This document shows, piece after piece, positions 11,341 through 23,029 of a stretch of DNA of 64,000 nt. Each line of letters opens with the position of its first letter. Position 1 is the first letter of the stretch. The position numbers were made by a program, and so were the translations under genes. Source of the DNA: Citrus sinensis (Eukaryota > Streptophyta > Magnoliopsida > Sapindales > Rutaceae); contig NC_068560.1 in NCBI RefSeq assembly GCF_022201045.2, forward strand, positions 37,535,001-37,599,000, written 5' to 3'. The notes beneath the pieces were generated by a model. The model was not told the origin of the DNA. It searched no databases and was given only the letters and a program-made list of their open reading frames with translations.

Positions 11341-12829
11341 GGGGAAAGAAATACAACAAAGGAAGGGGTAGGTGCATTCTAAGGGCATTCCTATGGTCTG
11401 TACACGTAAGTTAAAATATGAAAAAAGTGGTGGACCTACACTCTACATGAGAATCGCTTCTCCCTTGTCGGGATTATCCGGTGAAGAAATAAATGCCGTT
11501 CTGAGAAAAGCACTTTTGTGGTCGATGGCTTTTGGCTTTTGCGTTTCATTGATCTATGGGCATTGGCTGGCATTCGGTAATCGAAATTTGAGCAGAGGAT
11601 GGTTTTTATTTTTAAATGAATTAAAATCAATTTCAGCGAAAACTTTAACCCACTACTTTAGTTTAGCGTGGATCAAATCATGCTTGATATATTAGTTGGA
11701 CTCGTTGACTGGAACTATAAGCCTGAACTTATTTGATAATTAAATGTCACTGTTAATTTGTCACGAAAAATTTTAGAATATTTTTGATATATGCATGATA
11801 TATGTAATTAAATTTAATATAACTATTATTTATATGATAATTTTTAAAATAAATATACACGTATCATAACATTATTTATTTATTGTATGACATATATAAT
11901 ACCTCTGATATATTTTAAAGTGATTTATCATGGTAATTGCATGCAAGTGAATCAACTATTAATTAATGGAGTTACTTGACGATCTCCAAATGTTTATTGG
12001 CCAACATCCGCCCACATATTTATTATTTATTAGTCTTCACGCATCAACAAAATAATCAACGCATTCTTAGTTGTTGGATTCTTTGACACACCCACGTATT
12101 TATCAATCTTTTATTTTAATAATTTAGAAATAAGTATATCCACTCTCATGTTGTTGAGACACTCATAATTAGTACTTACTATTACACAATTGACTGAAAG
12201 GTAAGATCAATAGTAATTACTCTTATGTTGCTGATTGTAAGGTAGCCTGAAGATAGGCCGCCCAATTAAGCAACATGGTTTTCGGCCTAAAAAATATGCA
12301 GAGGGATTATTGAAGGGAAATTTAATTGAATTGAAAGTACGCCTGCCAAACTGTACATTGACTTTGCATTATTATTGAAAGAAACCCCATTGTTTTATTC
12401 GAGCAAAATAAGATATCATTTCTTCTACTTACCTAACCTGACAGGACTCCACAAGACCGAGCAAATTAAATTAATTGGCAATTCATGAAGCAAGCACGTT
12501 CAGCTGCTCGTCATTAGTAGATTCTGTTAGTGGGTTCAGTATGCCAGCTACGAATCATAAAATTTTGTTAAAATTAAATTTTAATGAAATTAAGAAATCT
12601 TGTTACCTAAAATAAGGTTATCATATTTTTGCGTGGATGTGATGAGATCAAATCAGGCAAAGGTGATGGAGGTGAGTTTAAGTACTTAGAAGTGAATGTA
12701 CCAACGTTTTGGATTCAAAATCTTAGCCAATGGTAATGCTAGTTACACTATTCACCACAAAGCTTTAACTATCACATGATTGACTAAGCAAGATATACAT
12801 ACTACGTATTTATTTTTTTGTGAGAGCAG

Positions 12830-13160
12830 CATTCATAATCAGAAAATGATCGAAAATAGGCGGTGTCCGAAATTGCCAACCGAACTGGCTGACAAAGATA
12901 TAGGGAACTCTGTGGAAGTGATTGGTTTTGGGGACCGGAGCCGGACCTTGTTAAAGATTTTCGAAACAGATTGTGACTTCATAGAAAATGGTACAGTATA
13001 TATATATACTCGAAAACTCCTAAGAATTGACTTGAAAGTTGAATCAATGATCCCCAGGCCGCCACCCCCACTCAGAAGAGCTCGACTTGAAAAACAGCTG
13101 TACAAAATGCAACACAGCTGGACTCTGCTCATGCGAATTGAATTCAATCAACGCGACGCG
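12830..13160. repeat. distal upstream block shared with 8220-8480
   Basis: Counterpart of the block at 8220-8480, here only about 1.6 kb above the GASA copy 3 start. It overlaps a 152-residue open frame (12780-13238) that I do not regard as a gene, because the homologous block has no such frame. Confidence 0.6.
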
Positions 13161-13471
13161 TTTACGTGGAAAAAGATGGGAACTTATCTCATCTGTCACA
13201 CTCAACGGCCCACACTTAATTGGAATAAGTACGTGTAAGTCGGTGTGGGTGTGGCGACGAAAATGAACAAAATGCGAACAATGCTTTTCTCGCTTAAACA
13301 GAGTTATGATCGATTGATGACTTCTCGCATTTATTAATTAGTTAGCACCTTTGGACGAATAAGATTTGGCTTAGAGATCTTATTTTATTTGGAATTTGAT
13401 TAAGATGGCTCTGCAATCGTTAGCTGAAATTTGGAGATATCATTTGAACCAAAACCCAAACCATATATAAA

Positions 13472-13677
13472 ATGAGTAATGATACAGCCACAAACTCTTG
13501 TACAAACTTATTTTGTACAAACTGACGTGGCATTAATTCATTGGTTGAATGAAAATATAAATGAATAAAAACAAATCACGTGGGCCAAGTGATATTTAAT
13601 TCAACCAATCTTCTCATGCCACATCAGTTTGTACAAAATAAGTTTGTACAAGAGTTTGTGCCTGTATCATTACTCAT
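13472..13677. mobile_element. foldback MITE with target duplication
   Basis: A 206-bp element. The outer 70-80 bp at each end are near-perfect inverted repeats starting ATGAGTAATGATACAG and running through ACTTATTTTGTACAAACTGA to the TTGGTTGA region. It is flanked by identical ATAAA on both sides (13467-13471 and 13678-13682). No coding capacity. The high arm identity suggests a fairly young copy. Confidence 0.85.
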
Positions 13678-14123
13678 ATAAAATACAACAACTCAAAAGA
13701 ATCGGTAATTATATTTATTGTTGTAGGACCTGAGTATATATACCAAACCTGAACTTCTAAAGACATACGTATGTTCCATAATTGTTAGATTGCCTTTGGC
13801 TCTGTCAAGCCATAGAGTTATATAAATTAATGTTAAACTAAGTAAACTACACATATTAGAGCCATTTCTTTATCAAAAAAGCATAAACTGTACATGTTAT
13901 AATTTAGAAGTCAGATGCCAAAACTGCACGCGAAACTGCACCATGGAAATAATGTGGATACGGTTTACTGAATACGTTTCATTTTTCCTTTTCATAGTGT
14001 ACATGCAAGTAAACTTTCGAATGGTAACATATCAGGGTTAAAAAAATAAACAAATAAATTCCAAGTTCTGTCCTAAATATGAGTTTAAGTAGTTGATTTT
14101 GATAATCTTTTTGCACTTGTGTT

Positions 14124-14930
14124 GTGTTTAATAAATTGAAATCGGTGAGGGCATGAATGAAAATGAGCTGAAATAGGAATGGAGAATGAGAATTATAATA
14201 AATTATTTACTTTGAACTGTAGGAATCAAAATGAATTTGATTGCCATTAATGTATTTACTTTGTCTTGAAATTAGAATCAGAACGAATTAAATCGTTACA
14301 AATTATTAAAAAATCCTTAATAATAATGACAATACTATTAATTAAAACAATAAAATTAATAAATTTTAATAATAATAATTAAATTAATAAATTTTAATAA
14401 TAATAATTAAATTAATAAATTTTAATAATAATAATAATAAAATTAATAATAATAAATTTTAATAATGATAGTATTTAAAAATAATAATAACAATAATTAA
14501 AATATTAAATTTAATATAATTTAATAATAAATAATAATTTAAATAAATTTTATTAATTATTATTATTATTAATGTTATTCAAAATATATTTTTTATTATT
14601 TTAATTACTATTATCATTAATTTAATTATTATTATTAATAAATAAAAAAGACATATTTGCAAATAATACAAAAAATTTAGGTATTTTCATTAATTTTATA
14701 GGGACCAAAATACAAAAATGTCAAAAATTGATTGTGAGCAACTTGAAAATTATAAAAATTTAATGGGATAAAATGAGAAATCTAGGGAATGAGAGAATAG
14801 TTCCCAGGGGATTCCCAAATTTGGGTGAGACTCATGATTCTGATTCTGATTCCCATCTCTATCTTACGAAGTAAATGCTGCCATTAATTCCAATTTCGGA
14901 ATCTAATTCCCTAATTTATGAAGTAAACAC
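14124..14930. mobile_element. AT-rich TIR element (MITE-like), copy B
   Basis: Its right end ...CCTAATTTATGAAGTAAACAC is the inverse of the left end of copy A (GTGTTTAC...). The left half matches copy A. The middle is swollen by AAT/TTA-rich tandem sequence. No coding frame. Confidence 0.55.
14338..14640. repeat. AAT/TTA-rich tandem region
   Basis: A unit of about 27 bp (AATTAATAAATTTTAATAATA...) repeats about three times at 14350-14440. Irregular AAT and TTA runs able to fold back follow. It lies inside TIR element copy B. Confidence 0.7.
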
Positions 14931-15063
14931 TGACACAACCCTTATTTCTAGTGTTATCTTTCCAATTTTGTACAACAGGCCGTTTTCTAGCGTCATGAGA
15001 AATGATAATTGAGGTGCACTGACACGACCCTGTATCATCAGTTCCTCAATTGCACATCACAAG

Positions 15064-15737
15064 TAGGGGTGTCAAAAAAGCCCATCCGGACCGGGCCCGG
15101 CCAATCTGATCCGGGCAAAACCCGAACCGCATGCACATAAAAATCAAACCCGGATTTGAAATTCTCAAACCCGGACATTTCCGAGCCCGTGTCCGAGTTC
15201 AAAACAAAAAACCCAGAACCCAGACCAGACCCATTTTTTAATAAATTAAAAAATTATAAATATATTATATATAAATATATAATTATGAATTTATAATATA
15301 TTGGATGTTATTTAAATTTATTGTGTTCTTGAATTTAATTTATTTATTTTATATATAGATTGAATTTGTTTAAATTAGAAATTAGATGAATTTAAGTACT
15401 ATAAAGTAGATTTAAATAATTTTTATTTATCATTTGTGCAAAATTTGCATTGTTAGTGTGTTATATATTTGTATTTGACTATTTTCTTTTTTAAAGTTTG
15501 AGATTGAATGAGTTTATTTGATTATTTTCTTTTTTAAAATTTGCATTGTTAGAGAAATGAAAAAAAAAATTGAAGAAAAAAAATTGAAGTTATCACATGC
15601 GGGTTTAGAAAGCCCGGACCGCACCCGGAAAAACCGAGTTTTAACCCGGGTCCGGTCTTGCATTTCTCTCATCCGGTCCAGTCCGGTCCCGGGCAACACC
15701 AAAACCCGGACCAGACCCGGATTTTACCAAGCCTAAA
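15064..15737. mobile_element. hAT-like non-autonomous element with 8-bp TSD
   Basis: It is bounded by the identical octamer ATCACAAG (15056-15063 and 15738-15745). Ends are TAGGGGTGTCAAAA and, inverted, TTTAGGCTTGGTAAAA, an imperfect terminal inverted repeat. The subterminal regions are packed with CCGGACC/CCCGG motifs on both sides of an AT-rich core. The 8-bp duplication and subterminal motif arrays fit the hAT superfamily. No transposase frame is present. Confidence 0.75.
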
Positions 15738-16196
15738 ATCACAAGGCATATCAGGTGGCCCAAAAAAAAAATATAAAAAAAAAAATCTGCATTTTAAATC
15801 AAAGAACAATCTGACCAGCCTGCTCTAGGAGCAATTTGTATGTATGACTGATTAATTGCCAAATTAAAGAGATTAGCTTCAGAATGAAACACTACTCAAG
15901 AAAAAAAAATGTAATCTTAAATTCGGCAACGTTGGTTAAATAAGAAGGGGATACTCCTATAGTTCCAATTGATCACAACAAAATAACTAATATTAGATTA
16001 TCTCTCGCGCCAGAATATAACTCATCCCTAACTTTAAAGTCCAACTAGCATAACTCTACAGCTGCCAACAAGAAAAATGTGTACAAAGTATCATGAATCA
16101 ATGAAGTGAGACTTGAGAAGAGCAAGGCAAACACATACCCAACTTCCAATTATTCAATATCCCAGTTTACTCATTTTGTAAACTTAACCATTAAAT

Positions 16197-18450
16197 TCAT
16201 ACCACTCCAGATGGAAGTCGCAGAACAAGTTGTCCACCAATAAGGCTGCAACAAGATCACATTGTATAAAATGGCCTGAAATTTCAAATTTGGAACCTTA
16301 ACGGTATACAAAAGGTTGATGCTCAATACCCACCTTTTCACATAGTAGTAACAAAAGTCTGCAAGAATGAAGGTTTGGACAATTTCAGAGAGGAGAACCA
16401 TGGATGGCCATAATCCATAACCCAAGGCTGTCAATAAACGTCCTCGTGTATCCAAAACCTAATTAAACAAAAGATGTCACCTTAGACAAACTATGAATGT
16501 GAATCAAATCTACGTCTGTCACAACGGACCCTCACTTGAAAAAGATATCTAAATGCTATTGCCCGAGCACAAAATAGAGGATAATTAATGTTGACAGATA
16601 AATATATTCAATATTATCAGAGATCAGTACACATTAAAGTAGACAATATTGATCAAACCACAGCAAGGCAAATCATACACTCAGACACAAAATCTACAGG
16701 ACTTGGATGTTTGTAGAGTCAAACCTGAAGGATCCAATGTGCACAACTGAGAAACCTTGCAACTCCAAGGGCAAATACATAATGTGCCGTGAATGGTTCA
16801 ACAATCTATGATGTAGAGAAATGAAAGGAAACAAATTGTAAATCTATTTATAGAAGGGGGGAAAAAAGATCAACAGAAAATTGGTCGGAATTTCAGTGTC
16901 AAAGACATTAGAACGATTTTTGTAAATCCTAAGATACGAACAAGCAATAATACAAAAAATAAACAAAGCTATAACCGGGCCAATCAAACCTTTGTGTTCT
17001 GCATGACTCGTAGCTGGGGTAAGACTGAAACGGCTTCAAGATAGACACAGAAAGCCCAAGAAATCCGATTAACTAAATGATGATGGGTTGATGGATGAAT
17101 GAGAAAAGATAGAACAGCACAAGGTATCAACTACATCGAGGTAAAAAAAGCGAGAGTCAGAAGACCAACACAAAATAAATTCACGAAACTTTTAACAAAC
17201 AAATTAAATGAATAACACAAAAGGCTTAAAAAAATATGATTTTTTAATAAGCCTACAAATAAATAGCAGATCCAAGAAAGTCTGCAGGGACAATAGAAGA
17301 CACGTGAAGCAATGAAACCAAAGGCAAACCAAGATGCAAAGAGCTACACCAAACTAGATGCAAAGTTTTAATTTCAGTTCAAGTAACTCCATAATTGAGA
17401 TAATTAACAAAGTAAAGAAATATCCCAAAAAACGTAAAGAATTAGAAAACCAGATTCCTGAGTACAAAATATGTAAGCTAAACACAGGTTGAGGAAAGTT
17501 TAAGATGCGTTTTAGACCTCATAATAAACACAGTGAGAGCATGATTGCCGATAAGCCCATTAGTTGAGTTCCAGCATGTTTTGATTCTGGACTATAAATT
17601 GTTTGGAATGTGAAAAAAGGTATCAACATCTGAAATGCAATTCTCCATAGAAACACTCATCAAACTACTAAAAAAATGTTTTAAGCACTTAACAAAAAGC
17701 AGAACAAGAGCTTAGAAATTCAATTTTCAAACTAATCAACATATGTGTAAGCTAAGGGAAGTGCCCAAAACTGAATCTTAGGGTTTCTCCATCCTAGCTT
17801 TCGCAGACATTGAGCCATCATCAATTATTGCAAGAAAAAGAAAACGCCACAGTTAATATTCAAAGCAAGCAGGCAACATTCATGACACTAAATGAGAGGA
17901 CTTACAACATAGTAAATAGCAAAGTTGTCTTTATCATCCATGTAACTGGCCCTCAATTTAAAACGCATCATATAAATAACCCAAAGGGTTGTCACCAATG
18001 TAGCTGAATCAAGTAGCGTATGTATATCATATTCCATTACAAAACTGCAATAGAGCCTAACAGCTAAAAAGATGGCCGTTAGTTCCTGAGATTTAAGTGA
18101 CAATCCTGCATACAGATAATAAATAAACCCATAAATTACGGCCCTCGATCAAAATGGTAAATCGATAATAATAACACTGAAAATTGATCCCGTAATTCTT
18201 CAGAAAATGACCAGATTCAGAACAAACCAGCACAAGTTCTCTCCTTAGTGAGCTTGTAAATGAGAACGGAGATTCCAATAGCGTGAGCGGCCTCGGCAAC
18301 AACAAAAAGGCTGTCGTGATCTTCGACCACCATTCTTAGAAAAACTAAAGCTGCTAAGGCCGTGATTACCGCCAAAAATATCTTAATCTTCGGAGGCTGC
18401 CGGCGAACCCACGTCGCCGCCGCGTGGATCGGCGTCTTATAACCCTTCAT
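16197..18450 (-). CDS. ERD2-like (ER lumen protein-retaining receptor family) membrane protein
   Basis: Six exons on the minus strand: 18450-18228, 18105-17906, 17130-16990, 16805-16725, 16458-16334 and 16245-16197, all GT-AG, giving 272 residues. The start was set at MKGYKTPIHAAATWVRRQ, which matches the usual N-terminus of the plant ERD2-like branch; an in-frame ATG 11 codons upstream is less likely. It shows the family blocks GLSLKSQELTAIFLAVRLYC, FVMEYDIHTLLD, FCVYLEAVSVLPQLRVMQN, IVEPFTAHYVFALG and FCYYYVKS. About seven membrane segments are expected. Classical ERD2 retrieves K/HDEL proteins from the Golgi. This longer branch (about 270 versus about 215 residues) is less well characterised and may not bind HDEL, so the receptor role is inferred from the family only. 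The whole conserved length is present and looks intact. Confidence 0.94.
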
Positions 18451-18459
18451 TTGATTATT

Positions 18460-19180
18460 ATTTGTTACTCCTAGTGGACACACTACAGTTTCGTTGGAGT
18501 TTTTAAGGGAAAGATAATACGAGAAGAAAATAATCTTAATGCTCTCTTAATCAATTTTTAATTTGATAATTAGCGTCTTAGATTGGATGCGCGTCAAAAG
18601 TACTCGAGGGGAGAAGAAACAAGAGGACGGACATCACATTGGAATTTAATTTCGTCATAGCCGGACACGTGGAGGCCAGTAAAAGTTGGTGCGAGTTGGA
18701 TTAATGGCTTATGGGCAGTTGCACTTATCGGATAATTTTGGTCAGCTACCCACAGGAGTGAAGATAGTTCCAAGGCCACCCCACTCAGTTTTCTTTGGAT
18801 AATAATTCAATACTGAACTAAATTTATCCCAAATTTTATAATTTAAATACTTTGCACTCACATCTTAAATGCTCAAATCCTGATCATTGATACACTACTT
18901 AAAATAAAATTATTTGAGCCACTAATCTCATTATTCTCCTCTATGTCCAATAATCATCAAAATTCTACTATGCCAACAATAATCATCGTCCATATCGAGC
19001 ATCTTGTAATTCTCATAGTGTATTTTTCTAAGCTAATCCTAATAGATTACAAATTAATTGAAAAAAAGACAGCCAACCAATTATAGAGTCGAATTTTTTG
19101 TGCTGCAGTCCCACCAATCAGATCGTAAAGTGCACGAAATTGCTTGCATGTATAAAATACACGAAATGGCATTGTCTACT
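18460..19180. other. intergenic
   Basis: Promoter side of the ERD2-like gene and AT-rich spacer. Nothing else recognised. Confidence 0.5.
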
Positions 19181-20589
19181 TCAAAATCTAAGGATTCTTA
19201 CTACTGTTGAAATAAAGAAACGGACGCACAAATAAGAAAAGTAAAAGCTCAGAGGTATCAAAACGTCCACGAAGTGGATTTTTTCACTAGAGGCCTCGAG
19301 AGAAATCATACCCAGAAGAGAATGATCTTCAAGCATAATTTTGGCCACCAAGAAACCAGCAATGGACCATGTCTGAAATTCACAAGCCTGCTTCCCAACA
19401 TAACGACCATGCTTTCCGTCGTAGTACTCAGGCCAATGATCTTTAGACATTCGGCTTTCGGCAAGTTCAGCGGCGCGTCTCGCAATTTGGGGCCATCCAG
19501 TGTTAATACAGGCTGCAGTTAGCGGTTTAGTTTATTTATCAGTTATGATAGGATAAGATAATTAGAAGGTCACCTGGCCAAGATCCTCCATCGCGATGAC
19601 TCCACTTAGTATTGTTTGGGTCACAGCCGGTTACAATTCGCAATTCATGGCTTTCAATGGGGGGATAGCAAATCCTCAAAGGCATTTTTCCAACCAATTC
19701 TTCCCAGCGGGATTTGACGAGATCCATAATGGCTGCAGCTTGTTCAGGGGTGGCCAAAGATGATAGAATTGCCGCACAATTTCCTAAACAAAACCAACAA
19801 AAATCCATTCTTGTATGACTCACATTTCCAATTAGAGAATCCGGCATTACATTGAATTTGTTAACTGCTGTATGAGAGTACTCCTGTGTTTTATACCTGT
19901 ATATGTCATTAAGCTGCTTCATATCAAGCCAAAAGAATCTGCTGTATGGAGAGTCTTCAATACGACGTTCGTTAAGATTTCTAACCTTCCACTCATTACA
20001 AAAGCCAAGGCACTATAGCAACAAAATCTCAAACAAAATCCTGCCCGTGCCACGCACGACAACAAAACAAATTAAACTAAGGACTTAATTTTCTGTCAAA
20101 GAATGCATGGCCTTGTGTATAATATACATTTGTAGCACCAAAACACTGTATATATTTTGTGAAGAAATTAAAAGAGACTCGCCTGATTATAATTAGTTCC
20201 TCAGCAGAGTGGTCCTGTGCAGCAATTGTCCCAACTAGCTGCTCACGTAAGTAAAACAAGGAACGCCTCAAGGCTCCCCCTGCATAAGCTACCATGGGAT
20301 GCGAATCAATGTAACTGTACGTTTGATCTAGGCGTATCAAAGCCGGACATTCTACCTAGTGGAGATACATTCTCAAGACGGTCTATTATACGAGAGGATA
20401 AAGGAATCGACAATTCACTGAATGATCTTTCATCCAAGGATCTCTTCGTCTTTATATTTTTATAGGTCTAGGTCTATCCAAGAACCTAAATATATCAAAG
20501 TCTTCAATTCCAAGTATCGCGTTCGTGCCTGCCGTCTCGAGTCCTTTAACACTTCCATTCTGAGTCCCACCCACAGCAATTGGAGCCAT
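19181..20589 (-). pseudogene. neutral/alkaline invertase pseudogene
   Basis: Minus-strand pieces match cytosolic/organellar neutral invertase (a GH100 sucrose-cleaving enzyme) in order. N-terminal side: [48 protein letters not shown] and [14 protein letters not shown] (about 20440-20170). After a jump come [46 protein letters not shown] and DGGSWP (19922-19575), then [16 protein letters not shown] and [19 protein letters not shown] (about 19520-19390). The central catalytic half is absent, as are about 15 residues between NVMPDSL and IGN and the VLLW stretch after DGGSWP. A stop and a frame change follow NVQLH. The usual YHNGGSWP reads HRDGGSWP. Introns appear partly retained, so it decayed from a genomic copy and is not a processed one. 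Not expected to make enzyme. Confidence 0.85.
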
Positions 20590-20649
20590 TGTTTCTTGGT
20601 TTCTAAAACTAGAAAGGAACGGACCAAATGGTAGTTTAAAGTTTCAACT

Positions 20650-23020
20650 TATCCCAAATTTTGGGTACGACAATCATAGAGATGCAGGCACTTTAGGGAT
20701 GATGATTCATTGGTAGCCAACTTAGATTTAAACAAATTTTTACCGAGGTAGAAATTTGTGAAAATTAAACCAAGCTTTTTTAACAAAGAAAAGCTTTATG
20801 ATAAATTTGGCCAAAACGTGTTGACAAATTAGTTAGAAATTAGATACCGAATACAGCACACACCAATCATCTTGACAATTTACTAGAGTGGGATTTCTTA
20901 TTTAAATAATATATTCTAATAATTGTTAATGATACAATTATTTTCTCCTGCTCCCGTTAATGTTGGCATATTGCCGAACCACGTTAAATTTTATGTCCTT
21001 TATTTTTCTTGTGATTATTTTGTACTCTTGAAGTCTTGATTCTACATTTTCACGCACAACAAGTAATATCAGAATTGACTGTTCGTACTTGAGATCGACG
21101 TAACTGTTCACGTATACGATATTATTTCTGTATACAATATTGTTCACGTACCACACAACATCAACTATCTGCATTTAATCCACAAAAAGATAGTGTGTGT
21201 GTATATATTTCTTCCCAAGTTAACAACATAACCGCTGCTCATGGATGTATATAAACTGGAATGTACTACGTTGAAAGCTCAACAAACTCACCAAATCAAA
21301 TGCATATATTTTCCAGAAAATCAAATACATACACCGAATACCTACTAAAAATGCATAAAAGATCATAAGCAGAAAACATAACAGAAGAAGAAAAGCAATG
21401 GTAGCTAGCATGCCAATTCTGCAACACTGGATTACACACGCCAACGAGGAAGCTATGGCTCCGCTTACGGAGACTCAGTAACAAAAACCACCTAGCAACA
21501 AGAAACTACACCACCTCAATTCGTGGGCATCAACGAATGAAAGAAACTTGCTGAATCCATTATCGGTATTTTCATATGTGATAGCTATCTAGTACCATAA
21601 TAAAAATACTAACTGTAAAATAAAATTTACAGCTTGAACCGGTACACAGTGAGCGTGACTGGTTGTAATCAGGAAGGATATATCTTGCAAGAACCGATAA
21701 ATGGCTTTGAAAGTCCTGGGATTTCTCTCATAATCTTGTAATCTCAACTCTGTAAGACGAATATATATTAGCATTGTCTTGTATCATGCAACAATGAATT
21801 TCAGAGATGTTTGGCGGGTAGTTCGTAAATCATCCTTAGTTCGTACATCATGCATTCCAAAATATATTATGTATAAATGTGTACTTTAATACAGGTGAAT
21901 GTGAATAAAAATGTGTAATACAGGTGAAAAATACAAAACATTTCTCAAACACATAGTTCGGTTCATTTTGCCTCTAAATCGAACTAAGGACTAGACTAAA
22001 TCGAATAGAAACAGTTCGGTTCGGTTCTTCAGTTCAATTCACGTTCGATTTAAATTATAATGAACTGAACCATCAGCAAATTGTTTGTTCAGTTTTTTTT
22101 TTTTTTTTTTTATGGTTAACATGAATTAATGTTTCATAAACTTCGCTACACTAAAACTAAAAGTCTCCTTTTTTAAAAAAAAAAAAATAATAAGGTGGCT
22201 ATCATATAAAAGTTTGAATGTTGCCAAAAAATTAAAAATAAAAATGACAGCCTCCAAGCTAAGCAAATTGAGCGTCATTAGTTGAGTAGGAAAAAACTGG
22301 GTGATTGACTCAAATCGACATTTTATAGAAAACATAGGCCACACTTGAACTTGATAATAATATATTGAGGTTATGATATGAATTGTATCTGTTATCCAAT
22401 TAGTGTATGTACTTGAATATTTAAAACTCTTATGAAATCCTGTTGTTATTTTTATAGTACTTATTTTAAAAATAATAGAGAAAAGATGAAAACATTGTAA
22501 TAAAGTTAATTAAATTTTAAACATAATTTTTTATATATTAAAATCTCATCATTAGGTAATTTATTTATTTATTCTCTCAAAATTATCTAAAAAAAATTAA
22601 TTATATCTTAAATTAGGTTTTAAATACGGGAGGGTCATGATTTACTGGCATAAAGATATTAAAATTTGGTTAAATCCATAATTATTCTTTAATGTAGTTT
22701 CTTCTAATAGTAGAACTATGATCATAAAAATAAGGTTTTAAAGGAGTCAAAAAGTACTACTGGGCTACAAAACTAATGGGCCGAATATATTGCAGTGGCG
22801 TTTTTTTTTTCCTGTACAAATTGCCCAGTTAACAAAAACTTGTATGTCATTTAGAATTAGAGAGTCGGGAGTTCAGTTCCCCATGCCCCATTCTTCTTTA
22901 TTTATCTCTTTTAAAATAGGCCAGGACTCGACCGTTGAATCTCAACGGTACTATTTTGCTCAACACTGAAGAGCGCTAATTTCTTCTTCTGCTTCACAAT
23001 CTTTTGCTCTAAATTACAAA
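20650..23020. other. intergenic, no gene recognised
   Basis: AT-rich DNA. A segment at about 21960-22090 is rich in GGTTCGGTT/AACTGAACC motifs in both orientations, as in some plant DNA-element ends. Poly(T) runs occur at 22091-22110 and 22800-22810. Short hydrophobic minus-strand frames at 21220-21484 have no recognisable family. Confidence 0.45.
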
Positions 23021-23029
23021 TTTTATCGA

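Noticed and set aside
12780-13238. 152-residue plus-strand open frame
   Set aside because: It has no family resemblance. The homologous noncoding block at 8220-8480 has no corresponding frame, so it looks like chance openness.
21220-21484. Hydrophobic minus-strand frames (MACVIQCCRIGMLATIAF...)
   Set aside because: Could encode a membrane segment but has no relatives I know, and two frames compete.
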